From positions 65,708,299 to 65,772,298 of the forward strand of contig NC_092461.1 of the NCBI RefSeq assembly GCF_047495875.1: a stretch of 64,000 bases of DNA. Direction: 5' to 3'. The stretch comes from Pithys albifrons albifrons. Its lineage: Eukaryota > Chordata > Aves > Passeriformes > Thamnophilidae. Positions 10,823-23,717 of the stretch are shown here, one piece after another. Positions within the stretch are counted from its first letter, which is position 1, and every line of letters starts with the position of its first letter. Below the pieces are notes generated by a model. It ran no database searches. It was not told where the DNA came from and saw only the letters and a program-made list of their open reading frames with translations. Made by a program: the position numbers and the translations under genes.

Positions 10823-13800
10823 ATACGTAATTTAGTTTTTTTCTGAATTAGTTGCTTATATTCGTAACCAACAAACAATTCCATTTTCTGAATATCTTTT
10901 AGCTTCTTCTCTCATCCACACCATGCTTAAAGCTCTCAAACCTGGCTTTAAGAAAGTGTCTATTTTAAATCAGCTTTCCTTGTGAATCTTCTCTTCTGCT
11001 TACCCATCTTTTCATCAACTGCCCATAACATTCCACCTCCATTTTCATGCCTTCTCCCTACATACTAACTATATTCTAGCTTCAGAGGACATCTTAGTTC
11101 TTTAACCTAATTCATATTAAATTATTAGGAAAACACTTGGGAGCAAAGTTTTCATCTGTATTTCTCTCTCTGTTATGACATCCTTATCTACCACTCTTGC
11201 TATAAGCTCTTTTATGAAAAGTGACACTAAAATTGAGTAGGTATCTTTCAGCAGCACAGCACTACACAACGATGAATTATAATACCCAGAAAATACCATA
11301 GAGCTCTCTATTTTTGAGTTTTAAAAGAGAAAATTCATTAATTTCTTTTAAGAGGTAGAAATGGTCAATAGAGAAGTTTGATCACTTTATACCATTAGTG
11401 ACAAGATATAATAAGAAATAGGCAGGACTGGCTAAATTGCCTCTTCTTGTTCAGTCATTCTAGTACACATTCAAGCAGTCACGTAGTCCTTGGTTTTTTA
11501 GTAAAGAGTGATACAAACAGACTTCTAAATACAGACAGTGTGTTAACTCATTCCTCATACTGACTACTCATCACATAACTACTAGAAAGAGTTTTTCTGA
11601 CATTCCCAAGATACAGATTCAGCCTAAAGCTGTCACAGAAACTTCTTCTCTCATCTTTCTTCACAGTAAGTATACTTCATCAAAGCAGGAGAAGTAAAAC
11701 TTACTAGTTACAGAGTAAAGAACTCTTCTACAAGACTGGGCTAAGAGAATTGCTGAGCATTTGGTGAAATAAAAAATTATCAACAAGAACAAAAAATACC
11801 CACAAACCTGATAATAAGATAAACTTAGAGGACTTTTCTAATTTCTCAGTTAAGTAATATGAAGACAGGAAGTGCTGACCTCTCATATCAGAGCAATTAT
11901 GAAAGTGGGAAATTGCAAAGACGTGCACACAAAAACATTCTCCAATATTTTTGGAGTATTTCCAAGAAACTTTTGTAAGTACTAAAAATGTAACATGTCA
12001 CTATTAATATGTTCCGATTCACTTTAAACAAGATGAAATAAGTAAAAAAAAAAAAACAAGATAAAAGATGTGATAAAGCTCTTGCGTCAACACATGCCTT
12101 CCTTCTATGCTGGCCCTCATGTTGTCAACCTAATATTGGTGATTGACTAAGTCCTCTGAAGAAGCCCAGTTCACTAAGGACTGGAGAGAGGGAAAGTGAT
12201 TCACAGAGTAAATTTGAATCAACATCAAGGTTTTAAAGAACATTTAGACAAGACAAAAGTAAAGGAAAGAGAAAACAAACCACAAGTATCATGTCAGCAG
12301 TCTCAGATCAAGGTGCTGGGTGAAATGCACTTTTGTCCCCTTCTACAAGGTGACTATGGCTAATGAAAAATCATACAAGGAGATGCTATCAGAAACTTGA
12401 GAACACAGATACCTGTACATAACAGGACAATTATGTCACTTCATACTGGCACATCTTAAAAACATTTTATCCACTTACTCCTTGACAGTAGTACCCTCAT
12501 ATTTCTGTTTTAACTTTCTTCTGCCTGAAATCTGAATTCAGTGAATGACAACTAAAAATGGCATCAATGAAAAGAAAGGGAAAAAAAAGAAAGAAAAGTA
12601 ACTTTATACTGACAACTTTTAATGGACAAAAAAGATTAATTGTAACAGTCAAATTCAAGTGCACAGAAAGATACATGTACAATTATCAAAACTTCTTTAC
12701 AACTGCATGGCCATAAATGGAGTTAAATAGATGTTGTTTATTTCTGAAGTTCTCATAGAGATATAAACCAAAGGGGACAGAAAATCACTATATGGTCAAT
12801 AGTGAAAATATTGCAGTCACTCGGATGGTGTCTTGGCATTTGTCTAACACACAGAAATGAAAAGATACTAGTACAGGCTCTGTAGATGAGCAAAGGGCAG
12901 ATTTTTATGTTAATAATGAGACAAATCAATTTGAAATATACAGTAATCTTCTAGGTTTAAAATATTGCTTTGCCTTATGTAGATAAACTGTAATTCCTTT
13001 ATAAAAAGCAAAATTAATGAAAAATTCTTCCTGCAACCATTGTATGAAGTAGCTATAATGAGTAGACTTGTTAGTGAGAAGGAGAACACAATTTTTATGA
13101 AAAACAACACACCTATGTAACTACTTTACTTAGTCAAACAAAAATAGTCTTGCACTTCCCCTTTATATGCATACAGGTTTATCCTTAGTAAAAAATTGAT
13201 CTATTAAATATAAATTTAAATAAGATTATTCAATAAATGTCCAAAGTTTAGCTACATAATCACATTGTGCCAAATATTGCAGGACACAAACTATTTCAAT
13301 GAACAGTAAAATTTCTTTAGTTATTTTTCAGGAGGAATAACTCTAAGTCATGACATGTTGGCAAATATTCCTAACAAACTATTGGCATAAACCCACTGTG
13401 ATTCTGTCATAATGACTCACTCCACTATTATTTTGTGTTAAACCAAGATCCTTTTTTCATACTAAATAATATCTTATTCATTTTAAGAGGGTAAGATATT
13501 CGCCTGAACAGAGCTAATTTTCAGTAACATACAACTCAATATGACAAACATGGAAGAATCTGTCCTGAAATAATTATCACATAGAGGCCTATTGATTATA
13601 TGATATTGAAATATGAAGGCAAATAACTAGGTATATTTTACCTTGTACTCTGGTAAGTCTAAACATAATGGCAGGTAAATGACATGATCAAAAATGCCAC
13701 ATCTTTATATTAGAAAACCAGGCCAAGAAATGTTGTAAAGTGAATAAACTGTCATGCTAATTCTTCTATGCCATATGAAAGAAGCACAAAGGAAAATCTC

Positions 13801-16800
13801 TTTGTGAGAAAATATACAATTAAACAGGAGAGAAAAAAATAATTATAATAAAAGGTTCTTCAGAAAAGTATCTAAGCAACCTTTTCTTCTTGTTTAAATA
13901 TTCAGACATTTCTGTGTCAGAGGCTAACATCCAGTTCATACTTTCAAAAAAAAAAAAAAAGAAACTGATTCAGAAGAAAACAGCAGCTTTCTCCTTTGCT
14001 GCTTAAACTGCACTATTAAGTAGAATGAATGAATGACTTAAATAGAAATTCTCAAGTAGACATGATAAGTTTGTATTTATACCTTCAGTAATATCACTGA
14101 AGCCAATTAACTCAACTGAGGTTCTGGCTTTTACCTGCAATGTACAAAAAGTATGAGATTCAAGTGATCATATAATTAATAAAGGGTACCTACTCTGAAC
14201 AAAGCTGGCTAAAAATGCAGAATTGCTTTTTCACAAAACACTTGTGTTTTTACAGAATTTGTTTTTAATCCAACTTGAAACTTTTTCCCTCTGAATAATT
14301 TTCCAGTGAATGAGAAATTCTGAGAACAGGCTTTTTAAGAAACAAAAGACTGTCTGTGTCTGCCTTTCTTTAATTCATACATTTGCTCAGTTTATATCTC
14401 CTCAGGTAGTGACAAAATCAGAAGACAGCAGGCTCTTTAACAGTAGAGAGGGTCAAAATGCTAGAAGTAGCCATCCCTTTCCACCACCATATAGGACTAG
14501 AGTACTAATTTTAACAAGAAATACAAGGTTTTCAATCTTTATTTAATTTCACATCAATTTCTACTACTGTTGGTAGAGAACTCTGCTGATAGTGGTATAA
14601 CTGATACATTCCAACCTCAGTTTTGGTAGGTCAGCAACCTACCACTACAACAAAGTTTCTGTGGAAGTTTCCAATATCCCTAGTCAGGACTTATGCTTAA
14701 GGAGCACAAGAACACAGCAAATTGCATCTGTAACACTGACAAGGCAAGTTATTTTGTGTGACTGAAAGAAGGCACAGTACATTGGAGAAATGCTAAGGCT
14801 GAAGCTCTCAGGCAACTATGAGAACCACTTTAGTACCACCAAGCTCTTGGCAATACTGGACCAGGTGTGCCAGCTGGAGCCTGTAAGTCTATCAGCCCTC
14901 TGCTGATGCACACATGGATATTAAGGATGCAAAAACCCCAGCTGGGACCTATCCTTCTACCTCCACAATATGACAGGAAATATATGGATTTACACCAGTT
15001 GAGAGTCTCAACTAGCAGCTGAACCCTCCATGAAAGGGGTGGGAAAAACCTCAATCATGCAAATCCCTATGCCAAGACAGTCACAACGTTCTCTCCATGT
15101 GTTAACCCCTCCATGTGTGCAATCTGGCAGCTGTGCTAAGAGGCTCCTCTGGAAAGAAACATGCTGGAACTTCCACTATGGGCTCAAAGGAGATTCAGTC
15201 AAGTCAAATATTTATCCTTTGACCTTTTGCAATGAAAAGGGTAGTTGAAAACACAACAGCAACAAAAACCTGAGCATGCACATCCCTACAGCAACTTCAA
15301 TATATTACTTCATTAGAAATGCAGAAAATTACCTAGGAAATCCTAGGCCAGCTGGCACCATGGTTATTAAGAAAAAAATCCCAATGGCTGCAAAGAGCCT
15401 TCTTTATTAACAATACTTTCTATTACAAAATATCTTCCTTCAAGCAGAGTGTTGTCAGTAACAGCACAGGACACATATTTCAATTCATGTCTTGAACCCT
15501 TTCCTCTTCTGATTTATTAATAGGGGACTTCCCCAGGCTGATGGGGCTTACTACAGTCCTGTTTAATTCTTCTTCATTTTTCATTATTATGTCATTATAC
15601 ACTTTAAGCCACTACTTTTTCTGCTTTCTGAACTCCAGGCAACTTAGCCCAAAGACCCAGCACAGGAAGGAACTGCAGATAAGGAAAATAAAAAGTTACA
15701 GAATTCTAAATATGCTTTAACTGAAGAGTGGGTAAGTATTATTATATTACTGGACAGTAATACTCTTTTTATTCTGCAGTTTATATACATACCCTCACAC
15801 ATATTTATGTTAGTCAAAGCTTTCAGGCTAAGCTGAGGACAGGTGGCACTCCTAGCATGAAAGGACCACATGCTGTGGACATTAATGATTTTCTTTCAGG
15901 CCTAAATGGAAGTTTTATAACCTTAGGTTGACTTATTCTCCTCTTCATTTAAATAAAAATATTTCAGCTCATACAAACAGTTCAGCAAGACACAGAAACA
16001 GCAAGAGTCAAATGACTGGAGGGATTTAGAGCTTTTCCAAGGTTTACCTTCAGTTCAATCATTTTCAGTTACTAATTAAGCAATGCAGCAAATCTCTTAC
16101 TCTGTCTTTTGGAATTCAACATGCATTAGCCAAAAGCAGGTGAGAAAGGAAGACTGGGACAGTAAAGTATATTCCAAAGTGTATTTTTACTTCCATGAGG
16201 GACTTCAGTGAACTATAACAAAATTGCAATTCTGACTATAGATAACAAGCTGTGCATGCTGCCCTAAAAACTCAGTGTAGTGCCACACCTGTGGAATTGA
16301 GCATTTTGATGTTTGCAGTGCTGTATAGGCTTTAGACATTTCATGCCTTTCCCCTTTGTTAATGTTTCCAGTTTAACATGGAAAGAAAGCAGACTACAGT
16401 GAGTTGCCTAAAGCAGCAGATCATTCTTAGCAAATTGCAAGTTTCAGTTGTAGATTAAATGAACAGAGCTTTGGTTTTTCTTCATTCAGCTGGACTTCTG
16501 TAAAGCTTCAAACCCATGAATTCAAACCTTGGATGGCGGAAAAGAAACATGATTTTTGTTCATAATAATCTCCATAAAGGAGATTACCATGGCTAGAAAG
16601 GAAAAAGACAAAGTCTCTATAACAGTGTTTGACTCTAAATGACCTGCAATAAGACCTGTATATATACAGTCTCTCTCATGGTACTAATAATTCTCATTTA
16701 CTGATGACTGCTGGTCTCACAGTGACTATGATAAAGATTATGATGTGGAAATCTAGACATAAAAAATGTCTGGACAAACCGAATGTGTATCAGAAATGTA

Positions 16801-19800
16801 GCACTGCGATAGTCAAAGAGTTTTAGCTTACTGTAGGACTTAAGAGAGCAACAAAGTCTTTACATCTATCCACTTTATCTTCCTTTTTAAGTACCTCACG
16901 CCAGTTTTTATCATCAAGATAAAAAGAATCCCAGAAGTCTTTAGGTGACTACAGTAACCTGAACTGGGATTTAAATGAAGGACTTTGAGGTGAAAGAATC
17001 TTTTTCATTACTAACCACATGAGTCATAACTCATTTATCCTGCCCTTAAAATAAACCACATTTCCAAAAGCGTGTCTTGACATCTCTTCTCTTTTTCCTT
17101 AGTTATGACAAATGGAAAAAATTATATAACACATATTTCTACTCTGACTGACAGTTTATACAAATTATTTATGTCTTTGTAGTTTTACATTTGATATTTT
17201 AAATGCCTGAAATTGCATATCGTTGTATTGAAATTCCATTAGGATTCCTGAGTCTGTCAGAATAATAATATATTTGGATTTTTTAACTTCATACATACTT
17301 CATCTAATTTACAATGTTTATGATAAAAAGTCTATTTTCTTCTCCTTTTAAACTAGGTACAGAAGTTCTAATTATGTGACATAAGATCATGAAAAATTAC
17401 TTTCTTTGCTATTGATATTTGAAGTAGTCTTTAAGGGAGGGTTGCAACATATGTACTAAAAAAATACAAAGGTCTTCCATCCAAAGGTCTTCCAATAACT
17501 TCCCTAGTTTGCATGACATGCCCAGGATTCTCTGTCAATTCAGATGCCGTTCAAGTGGTCCCTTCAATAAAGCCATAGGAGATACTCCCTACTGCCCTAA
17601 AAAATAAGGAAAATGGTCCTCTGTGGCTTCAAAGAACTGCAGAGAAGAGAGGAATCAAAGTTATAGAGTAATGTTTGATAATCTGTGTATCAGTAGTAGA
17701 ATATCGTTTTACTCTTGCTCCCAATGTTAAATAGAGTTAGTTACACCAGCAAATGGTGAGACAGGTCATTCAGCCCATTTCCACTCATTACAGGAAGATA
17801 TTGTGGTAAATACTTACTAGGTCATTTAAAATTTTCAAGGTCATGCACTGCCATCAGTCTGAACAGTGAACTTTCATGCATTGTGTCAGAATGTACCAGA
17901 TGTTTTTAGTCAAGAGTTGAAAACCCTGTTTTGTAATTGTATCAACAGATGGTTGGCATACACAGTATGAACAGCAAATACACAGGCTTTGAGAGAAAGG
18001 GCTTTTCAAAATAGGCATAATATATTGACATAATATGTAGATATAACATGTATGAGGAGTAGATCAGAAATTAAAACTGTTATAAATCTGAATTCCTATC
18101 AGCATGGAATAGAATATCTGAATTATGCATAATGTGAGGTAAAGGAAAACAGAGCAGTGCACATTACAGGATGAATATCAGAGTCTGTCATATTTCATCT
18201 TCTACCTCCTCTTCCCTAATAAACCCTGCCAATGAAAAAAGCCTCAACAAGTTTTTCTCCTGCTCTGTCAGTTCCTCTTGTTCATTGCACTTTACAAATC
18301 ATCCTGATTTACTGGTCTTCTCATAGCCCATCTCTCCTGAAGAGTAATTTTTCCACAATACCCCAAAGAAACAAACAAGTAGCACATATTAAATTCCATG
18401 ACAAATTCTTTCTGTCTTTGCCTTCCTATGTATTTCTTTAGATTTTGAATAGCATAGGTTAAGGATTTTGTTTGCCTGCTTGTACAGAGCAAACATGCAC
18501 AGTGAAAATTAAGACTCAATCATCATGATAATGAGTTTCTTCAGTTAGCAGCCAGAGACTATTGTTGAGGTCACAATATGTAGCTCAATATTCATAAGCT
18601 CATAGAGTGAATTCATGTATAAACTCAATAGAAGACATGGCCAGCCTCAAAATAATTGCTTACAGAATAAAAAGAAAAGGCAGGCATCTGTTTGCACAGA
18701 GCCGAAACTGAGTCTCCACTGTGGCAAAGTAGGCACCAGGCGCAGCCAGGACAGGCAGAAGGCTGGCCCTGGGCCTTGAACGCAGCTGAGGTTACCCCAC
18801 AGGCAACTGCCTTCTCCTCCACTCTTGGCCAGATGCTTGCAAAAATCATTCTCATGAAAATGAAGGGAAAATTATAGGAGAGATCAAGGCCAAGGGAAGA
18901 GAGTTCATCTTGCTACAGTAAGCTTGGATGTCCAAGGGGAATGAAATACGAAATTCACAATTTTCTCTTGTGCCTTCCCCATCAACTCAACACACCAAGT
19001 GGATTGTGAAGTCAGGAAAGGTATTTGTCACAGTTTAAGTAGCTGTTATGCTCTGTATGTGCACTTCATCATTGCTCCCATGGATATCCTTTCAGTTACA
19101 TGTCACCTGCAAGCAGAATACGCCCAGACAAGGTAGCTGTGACCTCCAGCTTGTCCCTGCATGGTACAGTCTCTAGCACCGATGGCCTTGTTCGTGCTTA
19201 GCGATTTACGCCTAAATATTTACAATGTTAAACCTGTTTTGATTTTGAACATGTACATTGTACCTTGAGCCTATACAGAACTGATAGTGTACAACTGGGA
19301 ATTATTCCAACTGTCTTCTGATTAAAAGAGATTTTTGTGTATAAGAAATTTCCGTTTTAATCTAGCTTTTTGACTGTCCTCAGGGACTTTGTCATTATTG
19401 ATTAAATGCAAAATTAGATCATAATCTGACTAAATAAAATTTCCTTTCATATGACAGTTCTTTTGTCTCTGCTTTCCATGTTACTTTATTACTCATTGTG
19501 CAAATTCAATTAAAATTTTCATTTTCCTTTCCAGATAATAACAAAAATCAAGATATCATACTGTATCCAATTTACATCTATCAATCATAGTGATAGAACA
19601 AAAATAAACCTGTCTTCACATAACAAATGAGCAGTGTTTCACAGTTTTGATTATAAAGACAGTATCATGTCTTGAATAAAAATTACTAACACACTTTGCC
19701 ACTTCTCTAAGTTCTTTACTATTTGGCAATTCCTACCATTTACAGGGAAGGTGTACAATATTGACAAGGAGGACCTTATTCCAGAAAAGTATAGCATCAC

Positions 19801-22800
19801 ACAACTATATTGTCCAAACAGTATTCAACTTTGTAAATGGTCAAAGCAAACTAAATTACAGAAATTTTACAGAAATAGATTTTCATCTAATACAACTCTG
19901 TTCTATGTCACTTTTTATCCTTGTTTATCATGTTGACTGATATAAACATGGCAAGCAATGCATGACAAAGACCAACAACACAGAAGATTTCAGGTCAAAT
20001 ATCAAATAATATACTTATCATAATCATTTGCTATGAACAAAGTACCTTGAAGTCAGCTATTAGCAGGACAGCAAAGTTGTGTTTAGCTGGAAAAGAAGGA
20101 ACAACCTAAGAGAACTATTTTTAATTAAAATTCCAGTGTTAAATTTAGGTGGAATTTCTCACATGATACCATTGCATACAGCCTTACATACTCTGCCTGT
20201 TAGCATCCAAGCAGTGAAAAATCCTGTGCCTATTCCAAGACAGTTTTGGGAGAAGCAAAATTCGTAATAAATGAGATGAAAATTTGGCCTCTGTTTTGAA
20301 TAAAGTCAGTTTTAGAGCACAGTCGTGTTTTAGTCATAAGCATGTCTACTGAAGAGCATATCTTGGTTTTTTTTGATCGTACTAGTGAGATACAAACATG
20401 TTAAACAACTAGGGACTTTTTTTATTTCTTTACCAAATGCACGTAAAAGCCCCAACAGAAACTAAGGTACAGAGGGATAAATACTATTTTTATGTTACAG
20501 TGGAACCTGAAGAAGAACAAAATAAAGTTAGGGCTCTAAGAAAAATCTAAAGCAAAACATGAAGGAAGCAGAGAAATAACAAAATTGTAAACAGGGAATC
20601 ACAAACCACCCTGCATAGTAAGCCATCTTGACTCTACAATGTGAGTCATACTTGAAAGTAGAAAATTGCTATACCTTTTGTACAGAAAAAGAACAGTGTA
20701 TTCACTTTTAAAATCCCATGACCAGAAACATGTCAAAACAGGAGTTCAGACATTTCCATGCCTCCATTTCAGTTTTAATAGTTGTCATATCCCCAAGAAA
20801 CAGGAGAGAAAAAAGGTCAGCTGAGCTAGGCTGCATGAGGGAAAGAGTACTTAATGGAGGGAAAAGGAGAGAAGTGATGAGGAGAGAGATGCACTGTAAA
20901 GGCAACACCTTGGGAACACAGAAACCTACTTTTTATTTCTCATGCTTTCTCCTTGGCCCATTGTACGAATATCAGCAAGTCACTGAATTGCTTTGCACAT
21001 CTGAGGTAAGTCATGCTCCTCCCAATCTGGGAAGAGGAAAGATGCACAGGCAGAACAGAATAGCTCTCCTGGCATTGCTGTAATAAGATTTTTCATATCA
21101 CCAGCAAATAGTCTCAGCAGAAAATACGTTTTACTGTTGGGGCTGAATTATTTATTTTGCTGATGCATGTAAAACCCACCATTGAGGCTTGCTTAGTTCT
21201 TCAGTATAAAGCAGAGTATGCATATCATGGAAAGCTAACCACTGCCCAGAGGAGGTGACAATCCATCTCAATGTGGGGAGTAGCAGATGGAAGCCTTCAA
21301 AAACCTGTGGGGCAGCAAAAGGTGAGCACAAAGGCATTACAGTTAGTGTCACTGGCTGGGGTCACCTCTCACCACCTGCTAAATCTTCAAAGAGTGTTTC
21401 TCAGTAAAAAATCCACCTATTATTACTAAGTTAGCTACAAACTTGACAGGAGCTAAAACTCTCTTTCCTTTGCTCGGGGAGACTGATATAAAACACAGCC
21501 TATTCCACAGGGCCATTTCGATTCCTGTAAGATTTACATCAGTAAGTATCCAGTGCTTATTTTCAGAAACATTCTCAAGAAGATACTGTTCCAGAAAGAA
21601 ACCAGTCTAAAGAAAATGAAACTGTAAAAACATGAATTCCATTTTGTAGAGTTCTTTTCTGGCCATGTCCAGAGCAGGGTTAGAGACAAATTACCCTGTG
21701 CAGCTATTATGATAAAAATTAAAAGTATTCCTGAACATGAAATTTTGTGTAGCACAGGCTACAGACTTTAGTCTTCAAGGTCCAAGGTCCAGTCAAGTTA
21801 TCAGTAATTGTGGGTGGGGTGACTTATTCCACCTTGTATAACTAGCAAACTATTCACTGGACTAGGAATGTGAGCCCGAGGTATCCAAATGCCTATTAAG
21901 TGTGATACCTCCTTGGCCCATGGTGCCCGTCTCACATGCTTTAATAGAAAAATGACAATGTTTTGGCTAAAGACAGTGAGGTCTCCTACTGTCTTTGGAA
22001 TGTTGGAAATACCTGCCCTGGTTTCTAGCTTTAGTCAATCTTTAAATTATTGATACAAAAATAGATAATTCTAAATAGAAACTGAAGGAGCTGATTCACA
22101 CCTGCTCCTAGTTCAGTGGGTAAGTGTGTAGATATTATTTGAGTTCTGTATTTCTGCTATGTATGTTTTTGCAGCTCCTAATTCCTAGGGGACAGGACAT
22201 GCCTCTTTTTCTAAGAGGCATGCAAGATAGTATAAATTTTACAAACAAACAAACAAAACCCAACAAGTCATCCTCCCACCCACAAAAAAAGCGCTTAAAG
22301 ACTTCTTAGAGAATACTTAACACACCAAAAGTGCCTTTCCATCCAACTCTAATTTTAGTATCAACATGTGGTGTAATTTTCAGAAGTATTCAGAAGTGTC
22401 TTCCACCATTCATATCAGCATGAAGTGAACTTGAAATGAAGATGAGGTCAGTAGGGTTTAGGTTTTCTTCCAATGTCAAAAGAGTATAATGCTTAGTTTT
22501 GCTTTGCCTGGCTGCTTGGTTTTCAGGGGAGGTAGGAGGTTGTGTTTGGTTTTGTTATGGATTTACTAATTACCTGAAGAATAATACATAGTTTTAGTCG
22601 GCTAGAAAAAGTAATAGAAATGTAAAATTTGAAATATTTAATCTTCTGAACCCTGTTGGCAATTACTAAAGGAGGTACATAAAAATGTTTCTGTGAATGA
22701 ATAGGAGGACAACTAAGTTTTCTCAAATGAAGAAAAGCTGAGTCTTGTAAATGATTGAAATCTTAGACATCATTCAGAAAAGGAGCTTCCCATACTTTTT

Positions 22801-23565
22801 CCTGTTATTCTACATACTAGAGATCTAACTCAACATTCAGTTCAGGGGCAAGGAAATAAAAAAGGACTTTTGAAGAACATATAAATTTGGCAAAAGTTTA
22901 TATGAACAGGAACAGGAACTTAAGTGTCCAGCGTTCACAAGCAAGTATAAAATCTGAAGGCAACAATAAAATTTGAATCTTTCACTGCAATAAGGGAAGG
23001 TATTAAGTAACACTTTCTCTACATAACAGTAATAATATATAATTTTACAAATTCTTTTCTAAAACAAAACAGCTTAGTGTACCATTTATGTGAAAATATT
23101 AAAAATGCTTACTCATATTATTATATTTACATCTTAATCCTCACCATGTTATTCACATATGCTATTTGTCCTTTCATATTACTCAATAAAATAAGAGCAT
23201 TGCATTTCCCAACATAATAACTAATTGTAGTACTTACATTTTCCAGCAGGGACACATTACTGGACAGGAAAAATAGCATTCCCATATAAATGAGTGCCTC
23301 TTCATTTATGAAATGTTCCCCATACTTTCATGTTAACTTAGTCAATGTTCATTAATATTTTAATAAATTAAAATGATGCTTCATCTATTCAAAATTTATG
23401 AACAATGACTGAGTGCAGCATTTGAAAACTCATCAAATGGATTTCACTGTTTCTATTTATAAAACTATTCATGGATAATGGTTCTGGATACAGCTATCAT
23501 CTTCAGCTTTCCCCGGGTAAAGATAGGATTTGAAAAAGCAGGTTTTTTTACTGCAACCTCTGTAG
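10823..23565. other. long AT-rich stretch, no gene supported
   Basis: No coding exon or recognisable transposon is supported. Contents noted: A-runs near 12,044 and 13,946-13,960; a slightly GC-richer patch at 18,690-18,840; a patch at 20,935-21,010 with a pyrimidine tract, a CAG acceptor and a GAG/gtaagt donor that would define only a 30-base exon. The open frames (up to 121 codons at 20,718-21,083, +) have no motif I recognise. Confidence 0.5.
13946..13960. repeat. poly-A run (15 bases)
   Basis: Uninterrupted A run with no identifiable retroposon body upstream. Confidence 0.9.
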
Positions 23566-23691
23566 GTACAGATGAAAGTTGGGCTCCATTTCAGTCTGCT
23601 GAAGCAAAAGAGGATCTAAGCACCAAAGGTGATAGCTACAGACAAAAGGAAGGGCCAGAACAAAAAGAGGAGAATCCTGAGAATGATTCTA
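23566..23691 (+). other. candidate coding exon (42 codons, phase 1-1), unidentified
   Basis: This 126-base segment is preceded by a T-run and 'acctctgtag' and followed by 'gtaagt', a consensus donor. It is open in one frame throughout: one base from a preceding codon would complete a glycine or similar residue, and the exon ends one base into a codon, so it is symmetric (phase 1-1, a multiple of three). The predicted peptide is hydrophilic and charged, with 'KEGPEQKEENPEND' near its end, and matches no family I recognise. The open frame spans 23,478-23,717 and runs past both splice sites, which weakens the case. Exon-like patterns occur by chance in 64 kb, so this is only a candidate for an exon of a large gene whose intron fills the window. 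Confidence 0.25.
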
Positions 23692-23717
23692 GTAAGTTAA
23701 ATATGCTTTTCTTGTAA

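Noticed and set aside
20964..21006. 30-base micro-exon between a CAG acceptor and GAG/gtaagt donor
   Set aside because: Too short to support without transcript evidence; the acceptor's pyrimidine tract is distant.
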